Origin: Coleophoma eucalyptorum
Taxonomy: Eukaryota > Ascomycota > Leotiomycetes > Helotiales > Dermateaceae
Direction: 5' to 3'
DNA: 64,000 bases
Assembly: GCA_026120035.1 (NCBI GenBank)
Contig: JALRME010000001.1
Location: 3,609,909-3,673,908 of the forward strand
In this document: positions 43,654-55,460 of the stretch, one piece after another
How positions within the stretch are numbered: the first letter of the stretch is position 1
Layout of the letters: every line of letters begins with the position of its first letter
The notes under the pieces: model-generated
The model's database searches: none
Told to the model about the DNA's origin: nothing
The model's input: the letters and a program-made list of their open reading frames with translations, nothing else
Translations under genes and position numbers: made by a program

Positions 43654-45358
43654 ATGTCGCACATATCTCCCTCTACCTCTGATTCGAAAGACAGGAATCT
43701 CCATGTTACTTCTAGTAAAGTTGCAGATATTGCAGAAGGACAAGTCACCTACACGCCAGAAGAGGAGGCAAATGTCGTCAGGAAAATTGATTTGCGGTAC
43801 AGAAATCTGCTTAGCTTGTAAAGATGATTTAGACTGACGTACTTCAGGTTAATGCCTCTCATGCTAGTTGCCTACATGCTGCAGTTTCTAGACAAAGTAG
43901 CTCTTGGTAATGCAAGCATCATGGGTATCCGAGAAGATCTGGTAGGCCAACGCCAAGACTACAGACCTGTTCAATATTCGCTAATGACCGATAGCACCTC
44001 GTGGGAAAGCAATACTCTTGGGTATCTAGCATCTTTTACTTTGGATTCCTAGTTGCATCGTTTCCAGGATCCATTGGGTTTGCTAAACTGCCTCTAGCCA
44101 AGTTCTTAAACTTAACAATGCGAGTATATCCTGTCACAGCTGCATTCACTTCCCATAGCTAACTTTTCAAAGGCTCATCTGGGCAGTTATATTGATTTTT
44201 CATGCCGTCGCGCAGAACTTCGCTGGCATAATGGTTCTCCGATACTTTCTTGGTAGTTTTGAAAGCGTCATCAGCCCGGGCTTCAGCTTGATCACTGCAA
44301 TGTGGTACAAGCCTTCAGAACACGCTTCCCGCCATGCGTACTGGTTCATCGGCAACACCCTATCCTCCATTTTCGGAGGGTTTTTGAGTTACGGGATTTC
44401 CCATATTCAAGGCTTTGCTCCATGGAAGGTTCTGTTCCTGTTATACGGGGGAGCCACTCTCATTTGGGCCATAGTCATGCTAGTCCTCCTGCCTGATTCG
44501 CCAGACAAAGCAGGTTTCCTTACAGCTGAGGAGCGCTACATTGCAAGCACTCGTGTTGCGGGAGCCAAATTGAACCGCAGTCGCAAATACCAGCTCAGCC
44601 AAGTCAAAGAGGCTCTTCAAGATACCAAGACTTGGATGCTCTTCGCCTATTCTGCATTGAGCTGCATTGCTAATGGAGCTCTCACTAATGTATGTTTACT
44701 AAACCTTCTGTCGGTCACCGTTCCGTCATTCTGAATATGATACTAATACCGAGGTTAGTATGGAAACATAATTATCCAGGGTTTTGGTTTCTCCGCCGTT
44801 AACACACTTCTCCTCCAAGTACCAAATGCTGTCCTCAACATCTTGTTGATCCTAATATCGTCTTGGCTTGCTGATAGATATAGAAATATTCGCTGCTTGC
44901 TGGTCCAAGGTTTCATTGGAATAAGTCTAAGTGGAGCATTGATGGTTCGCCAGATTGATCCCTCGAACAAAATTGCACGGCTGTTCGGCCAGTGGCTATT
45001 CTCTGCGATCGCTTGCGCATTCTCACTCATGATGTCAATAATTGCTTCAAATGTTGCGGGTCAGACCAAAAAGACGTTTGTTAATGCGGTGTTTTTCATA
45101 GCTTATTGCGCAGGAAATATCGCTGGTCCACAAGTATTTCTTCCATCTGAGGCTCCACGGTACCAGTCCGCTTTCACCACCATGGTCGTTTGTATGTCAT
45201 CGCTTGTTATCGTTGTTGCAGTTTTGGGCTGTACGATGTGGAAAGAGAATCGAGATCGTGACAGTAAATATGGTGTACAAGATGAATTGGTTGTAGCGCA
45301 ACAAACTGAGGATCTTACCGACTTCCAGCAGAAGAAGACATTCAGATATAGGTTCTAG
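43654..45358 (+). CDS. MFS permease, Dal5/allantoate (anion:cation symporter) family; one doubtful splice
   Basis: Uptake carrier of the ACS family with about 12 helices. Exons give MSHISPSTSD... EEEANVVRKIDLR, then LMPLMLVAYMLQFLDKVALG, GIREDL joined to HLVGKQYSWVSSIFYFGF, LIFHAVAQNFAGIMVLRYF, LGSFESVISPGFSLITAMWY (the family signature), ALTN joined to YGNIIIQGFGF, and a cytosolic tail. One junction is odd. After FLNLTMR the donor at 44124 and the obvious acceptor (branch CTAAC, CAAAG ending 44172) put the next exon out of phase by one base. The in-phase acceptor at 44158 would need a 35-nt intron and add LTFQR. So either a very short intron is used or a 1-base indel has damaged the gene. 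The rest is intact. Substrates of relatives are ureides, dipeptides, nicotinate and similar. Confidence 0.75.
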
Positions 45359-48300
45359 ATTCTTATCTAGCTAATGACCTCTTAGAAGCTATGATAGCTT
45401 CGGAGCCCATGCCGTAATGGGCCACAGAAATAAGGCAGAATATTACAAGCTCTGGATTGTAGGCAGTGTAGCAAGTTATCAATGAGCTGGGATTAGCAAA
45501 GATATACCAGAGTTGATTCCAAAGACTAAATACTGACAATTTACTATGAGTGATAGGCTTTAGAGCTCATCTAACAACTCCCTAGCATGTTCTAATGAGT
45601 GTTCAGGCTTAAGTGTCTCACATCAAGTTACCAAGTACTGTAGTGCCGAACACCGTCCATTAAATCTACTTTTTCCTACCGGAAGCGGCTCCTACGAGGA
45701 CATTGAACAATCAAGTGGTACTAAATCACATATGCCTTCAGGTAACTAATCGATAAGATACTTGGTGAAATTTCAGCCTTAGCTACAGGCCTGACCCATG
45801 AACTACAGTAGCTTATTCTCCAAACCAGCATTCATGCTAAGCGGTAGTTTTATCATATGGAAAATCTTTAAATTAAAAAACATTAGTGTATTGTCTGAGC
45901 TCTAGGAATGTCGCAGGTTGCTTGCATTCTGTCTATTTTGTCTGGGCTTTGCACTGATTCCACTTGGTGTCTTTTGAGCCCTTTTCGGTTACGGAAGGGG
46001 TGGCATCTTACAATGTGATGGGATGAACAACGTGCACGGTATCCGGATGGACCTTTAAGTACAGGGAGTGTATCAAAGAAATATTTCAAGTATAGAATCT
46101 ATTTTTGAAAGAAGATACCGTATTGTGACGGGGTTACTTACTGTCACCTGATTTCAACTATATTCTGTCACGAGGATCAGGCATATATAAATGCAGCTGG
46201 GCTGTACTATAGAAAAACATCAATTTACATAACGTACGTTATAAGCAAGTGGGACATGTGAGTGAGTGGGACACTTGAAAATGCACTATTCGAGTACGTA
46301 ATACAGCTGTGCTAGGACTATATCGAATATAACCTAGGCCAAAATAATCATATAGAGCAAGTCTTTAGCCAAGTATTCTAATGCCTGTCCTAGAGGCCTA
46401 TATATATCAGGCTTATTGAAAGCCTTTATAAGGAAGCGATCCATTGGGTCCATGGTATATTTTCCGACAAGAGCCTCTACTCTCTAGAGCAAGGGCATCA
46501 AGACGAAAAGTATCTGCCGTATACTGCTAATGGTCCGGTAGCTATTGCCGGCGATGACTTGTCCAATGAGCCTATCGTCCTCGAGAGATTTGCGCATAGC
46601 GCGGAAAATTCGAACTACTATAACTGTAATCTTACTATAGCGAATGTGATGTTAATGGGCCAATATAGAGATATATTTGTAGCTATTAGAGTATGGGAAA
46701 GGGTACTAATAGGGCGCTAGGCTCAACTAGAATCGAGACATCTAACTACTTGGGGCCTAGGGCTAGTGGTTCCGATCGAAGTTCGTTTTATCCAAGTGCT
46801 AGAAGCTTAGCCCTACTAGTTGATATTGGTCAGTTAAGAAGAGGCTGCTATGAGTACTAAAGGCAACTGCTGTCTTATATAGCTGCAGAATGCTTGATTA
46901 GTTCTATAATAAATGAATGGCCAAGGCAACAGCGCCAAAAGGCAAGGTGAGCGGCCTTCCATCCAAACACAGAAACATCACCACTAGCCCCACTCTTTTT
47001 AAATCTAACAAAACGTGATAGATCCAACGGATTCTGACTCACGACATTATCCAATTCGTACATGTAGGTCATATCGATATATACACGCTTTCGAGGCGCT
47101 CATTGATGTCTTCAATATCTTTGAAGCCTAAAGCCACTGCAGTAGCCGAACTTCTTTCCTATCTAGCCTATATACTAGCCATCATACAAGCCGTGGCCTA
47201 TATAAACACAAACGGGATTTCGGTCTCCAAATACTTAACTCTATATAACAACAGAAAGGCTCGGAAACTTTAAACGGGAATAAGACCCCCAAGGATTGGG
47301 GAGCCCTCACGTTACACTTGGAAAAGGGCCATCCTGAATGAATAGCCTTGCTGTAAAGTGGGGTTATATCTCTTGACCCTAGCCTTTATATCAATACGAG
47401 TGTTGACCCCCAATTTTCTTCCCAAGTGAACTTGCTCTTGTGTACAGCGGCTGAGACTGCTTGACAGAGCACGGAAAAGGTTCAAGAATTACGGAACTCT
47501 CTTAGAACCAGGCCAAGCATAGAGCCTACAAACAAACTAGAGGGAGTTGTACTGCTACAGCAATTGCTTAGTTGGTAGTTTAGGGGCGTATGCGCCGTCA
47601 CCATTGCATGTAGGCTGCAGTTCGATAGGGAGCTACCTTCCTTAATTTCTCACCGAAATTACTTGAACTTCCTCAAGCAGATCTCTGAAAACATATCAAT
47701 CGCCTCAGCATACTGTACAATAGCCGCAATATCGGCTGAAAATTCTGATTCTGGATTTCTAGACATAAAAGCTGATTATGAAAGCATTTATGTTCAATAT
47801 CTATCAGGAGAGCATATTTTATGTGTCTGCAAATATAGCAGACTTTGAAAATGATGTCCATAAAGGCTCAGCACTTTACTGGCCTCTATGTTAAGACTTT
47901 GCGAGAAAATTCTCGAGAAATTGACTGACCTATCCATCATATCAGCACAGGGCTGTTTGTGTCAGTAAAAGCAATACTTACATTAAAAGCTTCACCATTA
48001 GCTACGAGCCAGACCAAAAACATCTCTTGACATATGTTAACAAGAATTTTCAGACATATTTTATTATGGCAGTATGTTTACTATATCGATTTCTCGTACA
48101 GGGTGTAAACGTAACTTGCTGATTGATTGCTTTAGAGAAGGAGACTGACCTTGTCGAGATAAGGATACATAGACCAACCCTTTTCTCAAACGGGCGGGGG
48201 AAAATGCGATTACTAGTCAAACGGAAGGGACTCGCAGGACGTAGAATTTGGAACTTCTTGAAGGCACCTACATGAAGCTTGAGGATGTACACGATTAGTA

Positions 48301-48560
48301 CACTAGGAAATTTGTACACGGAGGATTGCGCTGTTGAAGCTTTGTATCGGAAGCGCTAGCATCGCGTCGGAAGACCAAATTAGGAAATCACTCGGCGTCG
48401 TTATGTTCAACTAAACCACACGTTAAATAATACGATAGATTGATTTTTGATAGGACAAACCCCTAAATACCGATATTATTAAAGCCTGCGTCGCCCTCAC
48501 TTAGGATGCGTTTAAGTTTGACCATTGTGGTTGCCGCTCCACCATCCTTTCTTTTCTAAT
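45359..48560. other. 3.2-kb gene-poor region with eroded ankyrin-like remnants
   Basis: AT-rich with many stops. Remnants with ankyrin character are listed separately (46875-47070 and 47255-47400). No intact gene is seen. The right end, from about 48320, is the promoter of the amine oxidase. Confidence 0.45.
46875..47400. pseudogene. Possible ankyrin-repeat gene remnants
   Basis: On the plus strand near 47255-47400 the translation reads NKTPKDWGALTLHLEKGHPE, then a stop, IALL, a stop, SGV; this has the TALHLAxxxGHxEIVxLLL shape of an ankyrin unit. On the minus strand (47072-46875) SVFGWKAAHLAF and LGHSFIIELIKHSA look similar. Both are too short and broken to define a gene, and their opposite strands need a rearrangement or chance likeness. 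Low confidence. Confidence 0.3.
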
Positions 48561-50214
48561 ATGGCGACGAACGAAGGCTTCCATTTCATACCAAAACATG
48601 GACTCTCAAAGGGCCTTCCCTGCACGGGTGTCATCATTCCAGATTCGAAAGTTTGTCATCCGGCGCAGACTTATGACGTAATTGTCGTCGGCGCTGGCTA
48701 TGCTGGTCTGATCGCAGCCAGGGACCTTGTATACCGAGGTTCGTCTCTTAAATTCAATGAATATTAATGACTTGAGCATGCTTACAAACGTCATATAAAG
48801 GCTATAAAGTTCTGATCTTAGAAGCACGAGATCGCATAGGTGGCCGAACATGGACATCCATTGTCGATGGGTATCCCTACGAGATGGGTGGAACGTGGGT
48901 TCACTGGGGACAACCACATGTTTGGACGGAGCTCTCAAGATATGGATTGATAGATGAATTGGAAGATTCGTGGGATTGGAACTGCAAGAACAACTATCAC
49001 ACATATAATTTCAATGGCGCGTCGCGAAACATAACCCACGACGAAGAGGTAAGCATAATATGCACATACATTGAACACCAGATCTGATTAGAAACTCGCA
49101 GGATGCCACAAGGAACAGGTTGATGGCTTTGTTTTGTGACGTTGACGGGGTTGGGGGCAGAACCGTGTTTCCCAGACCTCACAAGCCATTCACTAACGCA
49201 GAAGCCTACGCAAAGTGGGACGCCATTTCCATCTCCGATCGATTAGAGCAGATATCCGAACAGCTCAACGAAGAAGAGAAGGAGATCATGAAATCTCTCG
49301 TTGTCCAGATGGCCGGCGTGTCGACGTCGGAGGTTGGTTTTGGCGATATTCTGCGGTGGTGGGCCTTGTCTGAGCACGATGCCAGCGTGTTCATGACGTA
49401 CGTTATCAAGTGGAAACTGAAGTGTGGGCAGTCCGAGTTTGCCAGGCGGATTTTTAAAGATGCGGTCAATTCTGGAAATGTGGACTATAAGTTCTCAACA
49501 GCCGTAAAGTTGGTTGAACAGTCTTCTAACAGCGTGTCGGTTACAGCTGAAAACGGACAGGCATATGCTGCATCTCGTCTTGTCTGCACAATTCCCTTAA
49601 ACGTTTTGCATGAAGTGGAATTCAGACCTGGACTATCTAAAGCGAAGATTGAAGCATCGCTCCAGGGTCATATTAACTTGTGTGTAAAGACACATACCGA
49701 AGTTTGCGGTACCGATTATCGTTCCTGGTCTTGCACGGGTCCGTCTGACAAGATGGCTGGGATCTTCGGGGACGGGATAACCCCGGCTGGTAACAGTCAT
49801 CTTGTTTCATTTTCCGCCAATGGTTCATATGGTGAGAATCCAGAGGAATGTCTGTCTCAAATGATGGCAGTATACCAAAAGTTTGGCGACTATAAGATTG
49901 AACGTATGGTAAGACTTATGTCCTTGTTCTTCTCACCTTGTTTGACTTCGCATGAAGCTAACGGGGACATGATCTAGCTCTACCATCCTTGGCATGCCGA
50001 CCCGTATGCCCGAGGAACCTGGTGTATGTATGCACCGAAATTCGCAACCAACTTCCAGCGTAAGCTACAAGCTTCTGAGGGTAGGATAAGCTTTGCGAGC
50101 TCGGACTGGGCTGATGGATGGCGGGGATTTATTGACGGTGCTATCGAGCAAGGAATCCAAACAGTGATGGAAATTGATCGCGCGGAGAAACTTGAAAAGA
50201 GAGCGAATATCTAA
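48561..50214 (+). CDS. Flavin amine oxidase (monoamine oxidase family)
   Basis: Oxidises primary amines to aldehydes with release of ammonia and H2O2; FAD-bound. The N-terminal Rossmann motif is VIVVGAGYAGLIAARDL, continued after an intron by YKVLILEARDRIGGRTW. Then come GGTWVHWGQPHVWTEL, an intron after THDEE, DATRNRLMALFCDVDG, and the substrate domain. The last intron (about 49911-49977) joins KIERM to LYHPWHADPYARGTWCMYAP, and the C-terminal FAD-contact segment reads FASSDWADGWRGFIDGAIEQG. I chose ATG 48561 (MATNEGFHF); the in-frame ATG at 48525 adds 12 residues. The SGGC motif of covalently flavinylated MAO-A/B is absent, so FAD is probably not covalently bound, as in MAO-N. Neighbouring SDR and amine/amino acid permease fit a short amine-use pathway. 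Confidence 0.88.
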
Positions 50215-50529
50215 GATATTATCAAACATACTAGCTTATATAGTAGGGCGCCTCATCCGTAATATATGATATACAGAAAAACGAAAAGCTGAATTACCCT
50301 ATGATTTAATCGCTATAATTTCATCATATCTCTACTGTATATACTGTTTATTATACGATATCAAAGCAGGAAATACATTATTTCACGTATGCCATTTTAA
50401 AATGACTATATGAACATAAAACCAAGATGAGTTTTATAGTATCGTATTAGATAGCTATCTATATATTATAACGGAAAATTCACACTCTACTTTATAAATC
50501 TTTAAACTTTAGTACTATACAAACTTCTC
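50215..50529. other. AT-rich gap between convergent genes
   Basis: 315 bp separating the 3' ends of the amine oxidase and the SDR. Very AT-rich; nothing else seen. Confidence 0.5.
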
Positions 50530-51294
50530 CTAGGACGGGCACATTCCGCCGCTAGCAGATATAGTGCTTCCTGTCACCCAACGGCTTTGTTCTTCGCATA
50601 GAAATCTTACAATTGGTATAATATCCTCGATCTTTGCTATCCTGTTTCCAGCGGGTGTCTGAGCAATCCGAGGCCCCCATTCATCAATGACCTCAGGGAA
50701 AGTATCTGTCGCCCACAAATCCGTATCTGTTGGGCCCGGCATCACACAATTGAAGGTGGCATTGAATTTCTTGCCTAGTTCCTGCGCCATCACCTTGGTG
50801 GCAACCTCAAGCCCGGCTTTTGATGCAGCGTACGGACCAGAATAGAGACCCCCCATCCGAGCCATAACGCTGGTGATATTCACCACTCTTGGCGCGAGAC
50901 CAAAGTGTGGCACCGCCTCTTTGATGAGCATAACGGGGAAGCGTAGGTTTATATCGAGAATGTTGGACCAAATAGAGTTTTGCATATTCTCAATCAAAAT
51001 ATCATAACCGACGCCGGCACTGTTCACGATGATATCTATCACACCCCACTCGTCCACGTGTGCTTTAACGACCTTTTGTGGGCTTTCTGGATCATCTCCT
51101 GCTGCCTGGACTGCGAGAGCCTTGACGCTGAACTTTTGAAGCTCTTCAATGACTGCATCTGCCTTGCCGCGGGCTGTGTTGTAGGTAATTAGGACATTGG
51201 CACCGCGCCTGGCAAGCTCAAGGGCAATGCCTTTGCCAATGCCTCGAGAGCCTCCCGTGACGATAGCGTTTTTCCCCTCGAGTGATTTAAACAT
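50530..51294 (-). CDS. Short-chain dehydrogenase/reductase (classical SDR, FabG-like)
   Basis: NAD(P)H-dependent oxidoreductase, 254 residues, no introns. Cofactor motif TGGSRGIGKGIA near the N-terminus, NSAGVG centrally, and the catalytic triad in NITSVMARMGGLYSGPYAASKAGLE (shortened: Ser in NITSVMA, Tyr-Lys in PYAASKAG). The C-terminal RFLCEEQSRWVTGSTISASGG is typical. I chose the ATG at 51294 (MFKSLEGKNAIV), the standard opening; an in-frame ATG at 51315 adds MLTQITQ. It converges with the amine oxidase and is divergent from the amino acid permease, with which it shares a promoter holding a 49-bp tandem duplication. A plausible role is turning over the aldehyde or keto product of the amine oxidase; this is inference from position. 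Confidence 0.9.
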   Translation of the reverse strand: MFKSLEGKNAIVTGGSRGIGKGIALELARRGANVLITYNTARGKADAVIEELQKFSVKALAVQAAGDDPESPQKVVKAHVDEWGVIDIIVNSAGVGYDILIENMQNSIWSNILDINLRFPVMLIKEAVPHFGLAPRVVNITSVMARMGGLYSGPYAASKAGLEVATKVMAQELGKKFNATFNCVMPGPTDTDLWATDTFPEVIDEWGPRIAQTPAGNRIAKIEDIIPIVRFLCEEQSRWVTGSTISASGGMCPS

Positions 51295-51437
51295 TTGGGT
51301 TATTTGCGTAAGCACTGATGTATTGGATACAACCTAAAGCGAGCATTCAACCTCATATTGGTTGGTCGTTCAGCTGTAGATAAACCCGTTGGTCTGACGT
51401 TTAGTCCGTAAGATAGTTAATCAGGCATAGACTGTCG

Positions 51438-51535
51438 TCGATAGGCTTAGCAGTCGGATAGATATGCCGTAATGGGGAAGGCGTTATCGGTAGGTTTAGC
51501 GGCCGTCTAGATATACCTGAACGGGGAAGGCCAGA
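51438..51535. repeat. 49-bp imperfect tandem duplication in divergent promoter
   Basis: Two adjacent units, 51438-51486 and 51487-51535. Each has TCGxTAGGxTTAGC near its start, AGATATxCC in the middle and GGGGAAGGC near its end, with about three quarters of bases identical. They lie between the SDR (start 51294) and the permease (start 51797), where they could act as duplicated regulator sites. Confidence 0.75.
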
Positions 51536-51796
51536 TGCAGCTGAAGCGTTTCTGCGTCGCTTATCTTATCGGCAATCTGACTTGCGTATAAACCAAGCGT
51601 ACAACAACATCGCTATCGCAGCAGTCACACCTAAGAACCAACCCCTTTAATCCTTATTGGAGCATATGTACACCAGTACCCATCACAACACTCGTCGGCG
51701 GTCTCAGAACATTTCTCGAGACTGTCCAATTCGACGTTGCGGTTCAACAAAGTTCACTTGATAGAGATTCACCTGCACTTATCGCACAGAGCAAGC

Positions 51797-53418
51797 ATGG
51801 AGGGAAAACAGAAAGTTCTCCTGGAAGCGGGCGCATCTATTCATGGCCGAGAGCCACGCATGGTGGGAGAGGTTCAATCCGTGCAATTGAAAGAGTCTTT
51901 CAATCTCTGGAGTACTCTAGGAATAGCATTTTCTTTCATCGCCACGCCTCTCTCCATTGGAAGTTATCTTGTGCTATCTCTTAGCGCTGGAGGAAGTCCC
52001 TACTTCTTCTGGGGCTATGTGGTATCTTTTGCGTTGAACTCGCTTATAGCTGTCAGCCTAGCTGAGATTTCGGGATTTTTACCCCATACGTCTGGTATGC
52101 TTCTACCGGCCCGCCCTGGAGGCTGCCTATTTTCAACTCTATATACTAACCGTGCGGATCAGGTCAAATCTATTGGACCTCCCAACTGACTTCTGAACGA
52201 TGGGCTCGTAGCTTGAGCTATTGGTGCGGAGCCTTCACCATCATGGCATGGCTTTTCTGGACCGCAGGCACCTTGCTCTACGCTGCCGAGCTTCTGTTCG
52301 CCTTCGTGGAAGTTTGCGAGTTTTCATTCTCGAGTACAATATGGCAAGAGTTTCTTCTCTACGTTGCATTTGCAGGTTTCGCCCTCGCTATGAACACATT
52401 TGGCTTTCGGGCCATGCCAGTCCTATCCAAATTCATGATCGGCTATATTAACATGGGATCACTTTTTATCCTAATTGCTCTCCTTGTCAATGCCCACCCA
52501 AAGCCGACAGCAAGTCAGGTCTTCCTGAAAGTGATTGATGAGACCGGCTGGAACTCCAAAGGTCTTGTCTTCTTCTTGGCAATCCTGCCGGGTGTCACGG
52601 CCATCAACGGTTTTGACTGTGCAGCGCATATGGCAGACGAGCTTCCAAATCCCAGCGTTCAGGTACCGCAGGTCATGATCGGCACTGTACTCTTGTGTGG
52701 ATTTGCTGGCCTTCCTATGGTGATCGCGCTTTTATTCTCAGTGGTCAACGCCGACAACCTCCTCAATCCAGTAGGCGACCAAGCCATCTTCCAACTATTT
52801 GTTGACAGTATGGACTCCATGCCTCTCACGATTATTGCCTGTCTTATCTACATTGGGCTTTTTGCCTTCGCCTGTATTTCTATCACCACCACTCTAAGCC
52901 GTTGCTGGTGGTCTTTCGCCAAAGCAGGTGCGTTTCCAGCTAGCGAGTGGCAGAGCCGGGTCGACGCGACCTGGTCTCTTCCAATCAACTCAATCATCGT
53001 TGTCACTGTGGTAGAAATCTTGATTGGCCTGTTGTTATTTGGGCCCACATCAGTATTGAGCGCTGTCATCGGGGCTGCTGCCATCTGCTTCTTCATATCC
53101 TACTCGATTCCTATCCTCGGCTTTCTACTCAAGGGCAGAGATACTGTGCCTAGCAAGCGATACTTCAATCTGGGAATGTGGGGGCCTTGGATCAACATCA
53201 TAAGTTTAGCTTGGGCGTTTCTCGCATCCATTTTCTTGTGCTTTCCATCTTATGTTCCTGTTGATGCTCCTACGATGAATTACTCTAGCGCTGTGGTTGC
53301 TACCGGGGTTGTTCTCTGGGTAGCAAACTGGTTGCTATTTGCTCGGAATAATTATAAAATCCCGACCCCGATTTTTTCGAGTGAGGCCGACGATACTGCA
53401 AGCCCAGAGGTTTTATAA
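51797..53418 (+). CDS. Amino acid/GABA permease (APC superfamily)
   Basis: Plasma membrane carrier of about 510 residues and 12 predicted helices, in the fungal GABA/choline permease group (UGA4/HNM1-like). The N-terminus runs LKESFNLWSTLGIAFSFIAT, the first-helix family motif. The single intron (about 52096-52162) joins FLPHTSG to QIYWTSQLTSERWARSLSYW. Later landmarks are LFWTAGTLLYAAELL, LPGVTAINGFDCAAHMADEL (the conserved GFDxxxHMxEE step) and TTLSRCWWSFAKAGAFPASE. I chose ATG 51797 (MEGKQKVL); an in-frame ATG at 51737 adds 20 residues. Intact. Divergent from the SDR and close to the amine oxidase; likely imports an amine or amino acid used by them. Confidence 0.9.
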
Positions 53419-54304
53419 TATTTTCTAGGGTCAAGTAATTAGCTGTCACGGAAATGTCAGTTTCATATTGGTAGTGTTGCTATATATTTAGAGATTAGCA
53501 TTCAGGCAGGATCTAGAAAGTTCAGTTCGTTCCCCTGCCATAACACCAAAGCAACATTTTCAAATGCCAAGTTTTGGACAGTTATTAAATGCAAACTGCC
53601 TAAAGAAATTCGTCAACACCGTTAATGGGATGATGAAGCGAAGTAGCGAAGTGTGATGTGATTCTGGTGCTTTTCAATGGATCTTACGTCCAAAGCGAAT
53701 TCTCGGCTATCTGTCAGAGTTTAAATCCAAAGCCAGTTGAGAAGAATGCTCTGCGTGGCAGGAACATACGCGGAACTCGTTCACCTCCCCCATGATCAAA
53801 GAACATAATTTTTGCACATCATACTATCACCTAAAATCCAAAACAACCCATCATTTACCAATATACTGCTTCATTGATGTTAATGCTCTGTATTTGAGCT
53901 TCACAAATCAGGATATCCGACGCGCAGAGCCTGCAGGTGAGACCCCACCAACCCTATCGCTGGGTCGGCTGCTCGGCCGATTTCCAGAGAAGGGCACAGG
54001 TTCACCGAAAGGAAGGTCTGATATCTGTGTCTTATCAGAGATACGGAGTGATTTTCATAGCCGAGAAGATTGATGGCGATTGGTCAATCATTTAATAATT
54101 GATCGTTGGGCCTGATTGCCACTAGAGCGAAGGAGTCGAACTTGGAAAGCCAATTTTCCGCGAGAGCACTGATGTTACTAACCTGGAAAGCTTTAAGTCT
54201 CAGTCGTCAACAACGTCTGTCATTAGTCCTGGAGCTTGGTGAAAGATTATTTATATTACATTATATCTGAAAAGTATTCCAAAGTCTTTACTGCATTGAA
54301 AACG
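53419..54304. other. Intergenic: promoter of PhyH dioxygenase
   Basis: 886 bp. It holds the dense CGG/CCG element TCGG-N8-CCGA containing TCGGCCGA at 53965-53980, about 325 bp upstream of the next gene, and two GATA-type motifs near 54025-54045. A 93-codon frame at 53792 shows nothing recognisable. Confidence 0.4.
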
Positions 54305-55332
54305 ATGGCTGAATTACTAACTGCTCCACCGGCTAAGGTACAGTCCTTCGATTTGTCCACCGCCAAGGCTTCCAACGTGGTTGAGGCCCTGAAGCGCGAC
54401 GGCGGCGTCTTCATTCGTAACTTTGTTGACTTGTCCATTGTCAGCCAGGTTGAGAAGGATGTTCGGCCGTTCATCGATACTGACATGGCATGGGAGGGGG
54501 ACTTCTTTCCCAGGGGAACGCGTCGTGTCCTAGGTCTCGCAGCCAAGTCACCCGCGTTTACCGAAAGCATTATCATGCACTCGTTATGGCGCGAGGTTGG
54601 CGATGAGCTCCTGTCCGTGACCAATATATTCTGGAACGGACAGACCAAAACAACCAACACATCGCGCCCACAGCTCAGTGCCACGGCGGTCTTTTCCATA
54701 GGGCCAGGCTCGGACCAGCAGGAGCTTCACCGAGACGACATAGCTCATCACAATACTTTCCCGGCCACGACTTATCCGAACTACAACATAGGGCGTGACA
54801 CTGGAATCGGCCTGTTCGTCGCTGGAAAGAAAACCACCAAGCTGAACGGCGCCACCAGGTTTGTTCCGGGATCTCATCTCTGGGCCTCGAGTGACCCACC
54901 CCCGGACGAGGCAACCGACCCTAATTGCTGTGTCTACGCGGAGATGGATCCTGGTGATGCTTTCATGATGCTTAGCTCGTGCTACCACGGCGGCTCACAA
55001 AATGCCTCCCAGGACGAAGAGCGTCTGGTCTTTGCCTGCTTCTCCGTTAAGGGTGTTCTACGACAGGCAAGTTTACTAACCCATCATGGAATTGACCCAA
55101 TCTTTTTAATTGCTAATACGTCAGTTCACAGGAGGAGAACCAGTACCTGGTTATTCCCAAGGAGCAGGTCCTTGCATACTCATTGGAGACGCAGAAGCGT
55201 CTGGGGTACGCTATCAGCGAGCCATTCCTAGGATGGATTGACCTTTCGGAACCCTACGAGATCTTGAAGACGGGACATGCCAAACATAAGGACTTATTTG
55301 GAGTTAGGACGGAGACCGTTGCTGTAGTATAG
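54305..55332 (+). CDS. PhyH-type Fe(II)/2-oxoglutarate dioxygenase
   Basis: Non-haem iron oxygenase of the phytanoyl-CoA dioxygenase family that couples 2-oxoglutarate decarboxylation to substrate hydroxylation or desaturation. The N-terminal part (GGVFIRNFVDLSIVSQVEKD) is the usual PhyH opening. Iron ligands are His and Asp in ELHRDDIAHHN and the distal His in LSSCYHGGSQN; the 2-oxoglutarate side has RFVPGSHLW. A single intron at about 55065-55130 has a GC donor (CAG|GCAAGT) and ends CACAG; it joins GVLRQ to EENQYLVIPKEQVL, after which the conserved C-terminus (LGYAISEPFLGWIDLSEPYE) follows. About 320 residues, typical of fungal members in metabolite clusters. It converges with the regulator at 55461 (128 bp apart). 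Substrate unknown. Confidence 0.88.
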
Positions 55333-55460
55333 CGGTTTCCGAGACATGGCAATAGAGCGCTAGCCCGTAACTTATTACACAATATTAAATATTTCTAGCT
55401 AATCAGTGCATATTACTGCATCTCACTATGACGTTCAATGGCAACAGGCTCGTAAACCCT

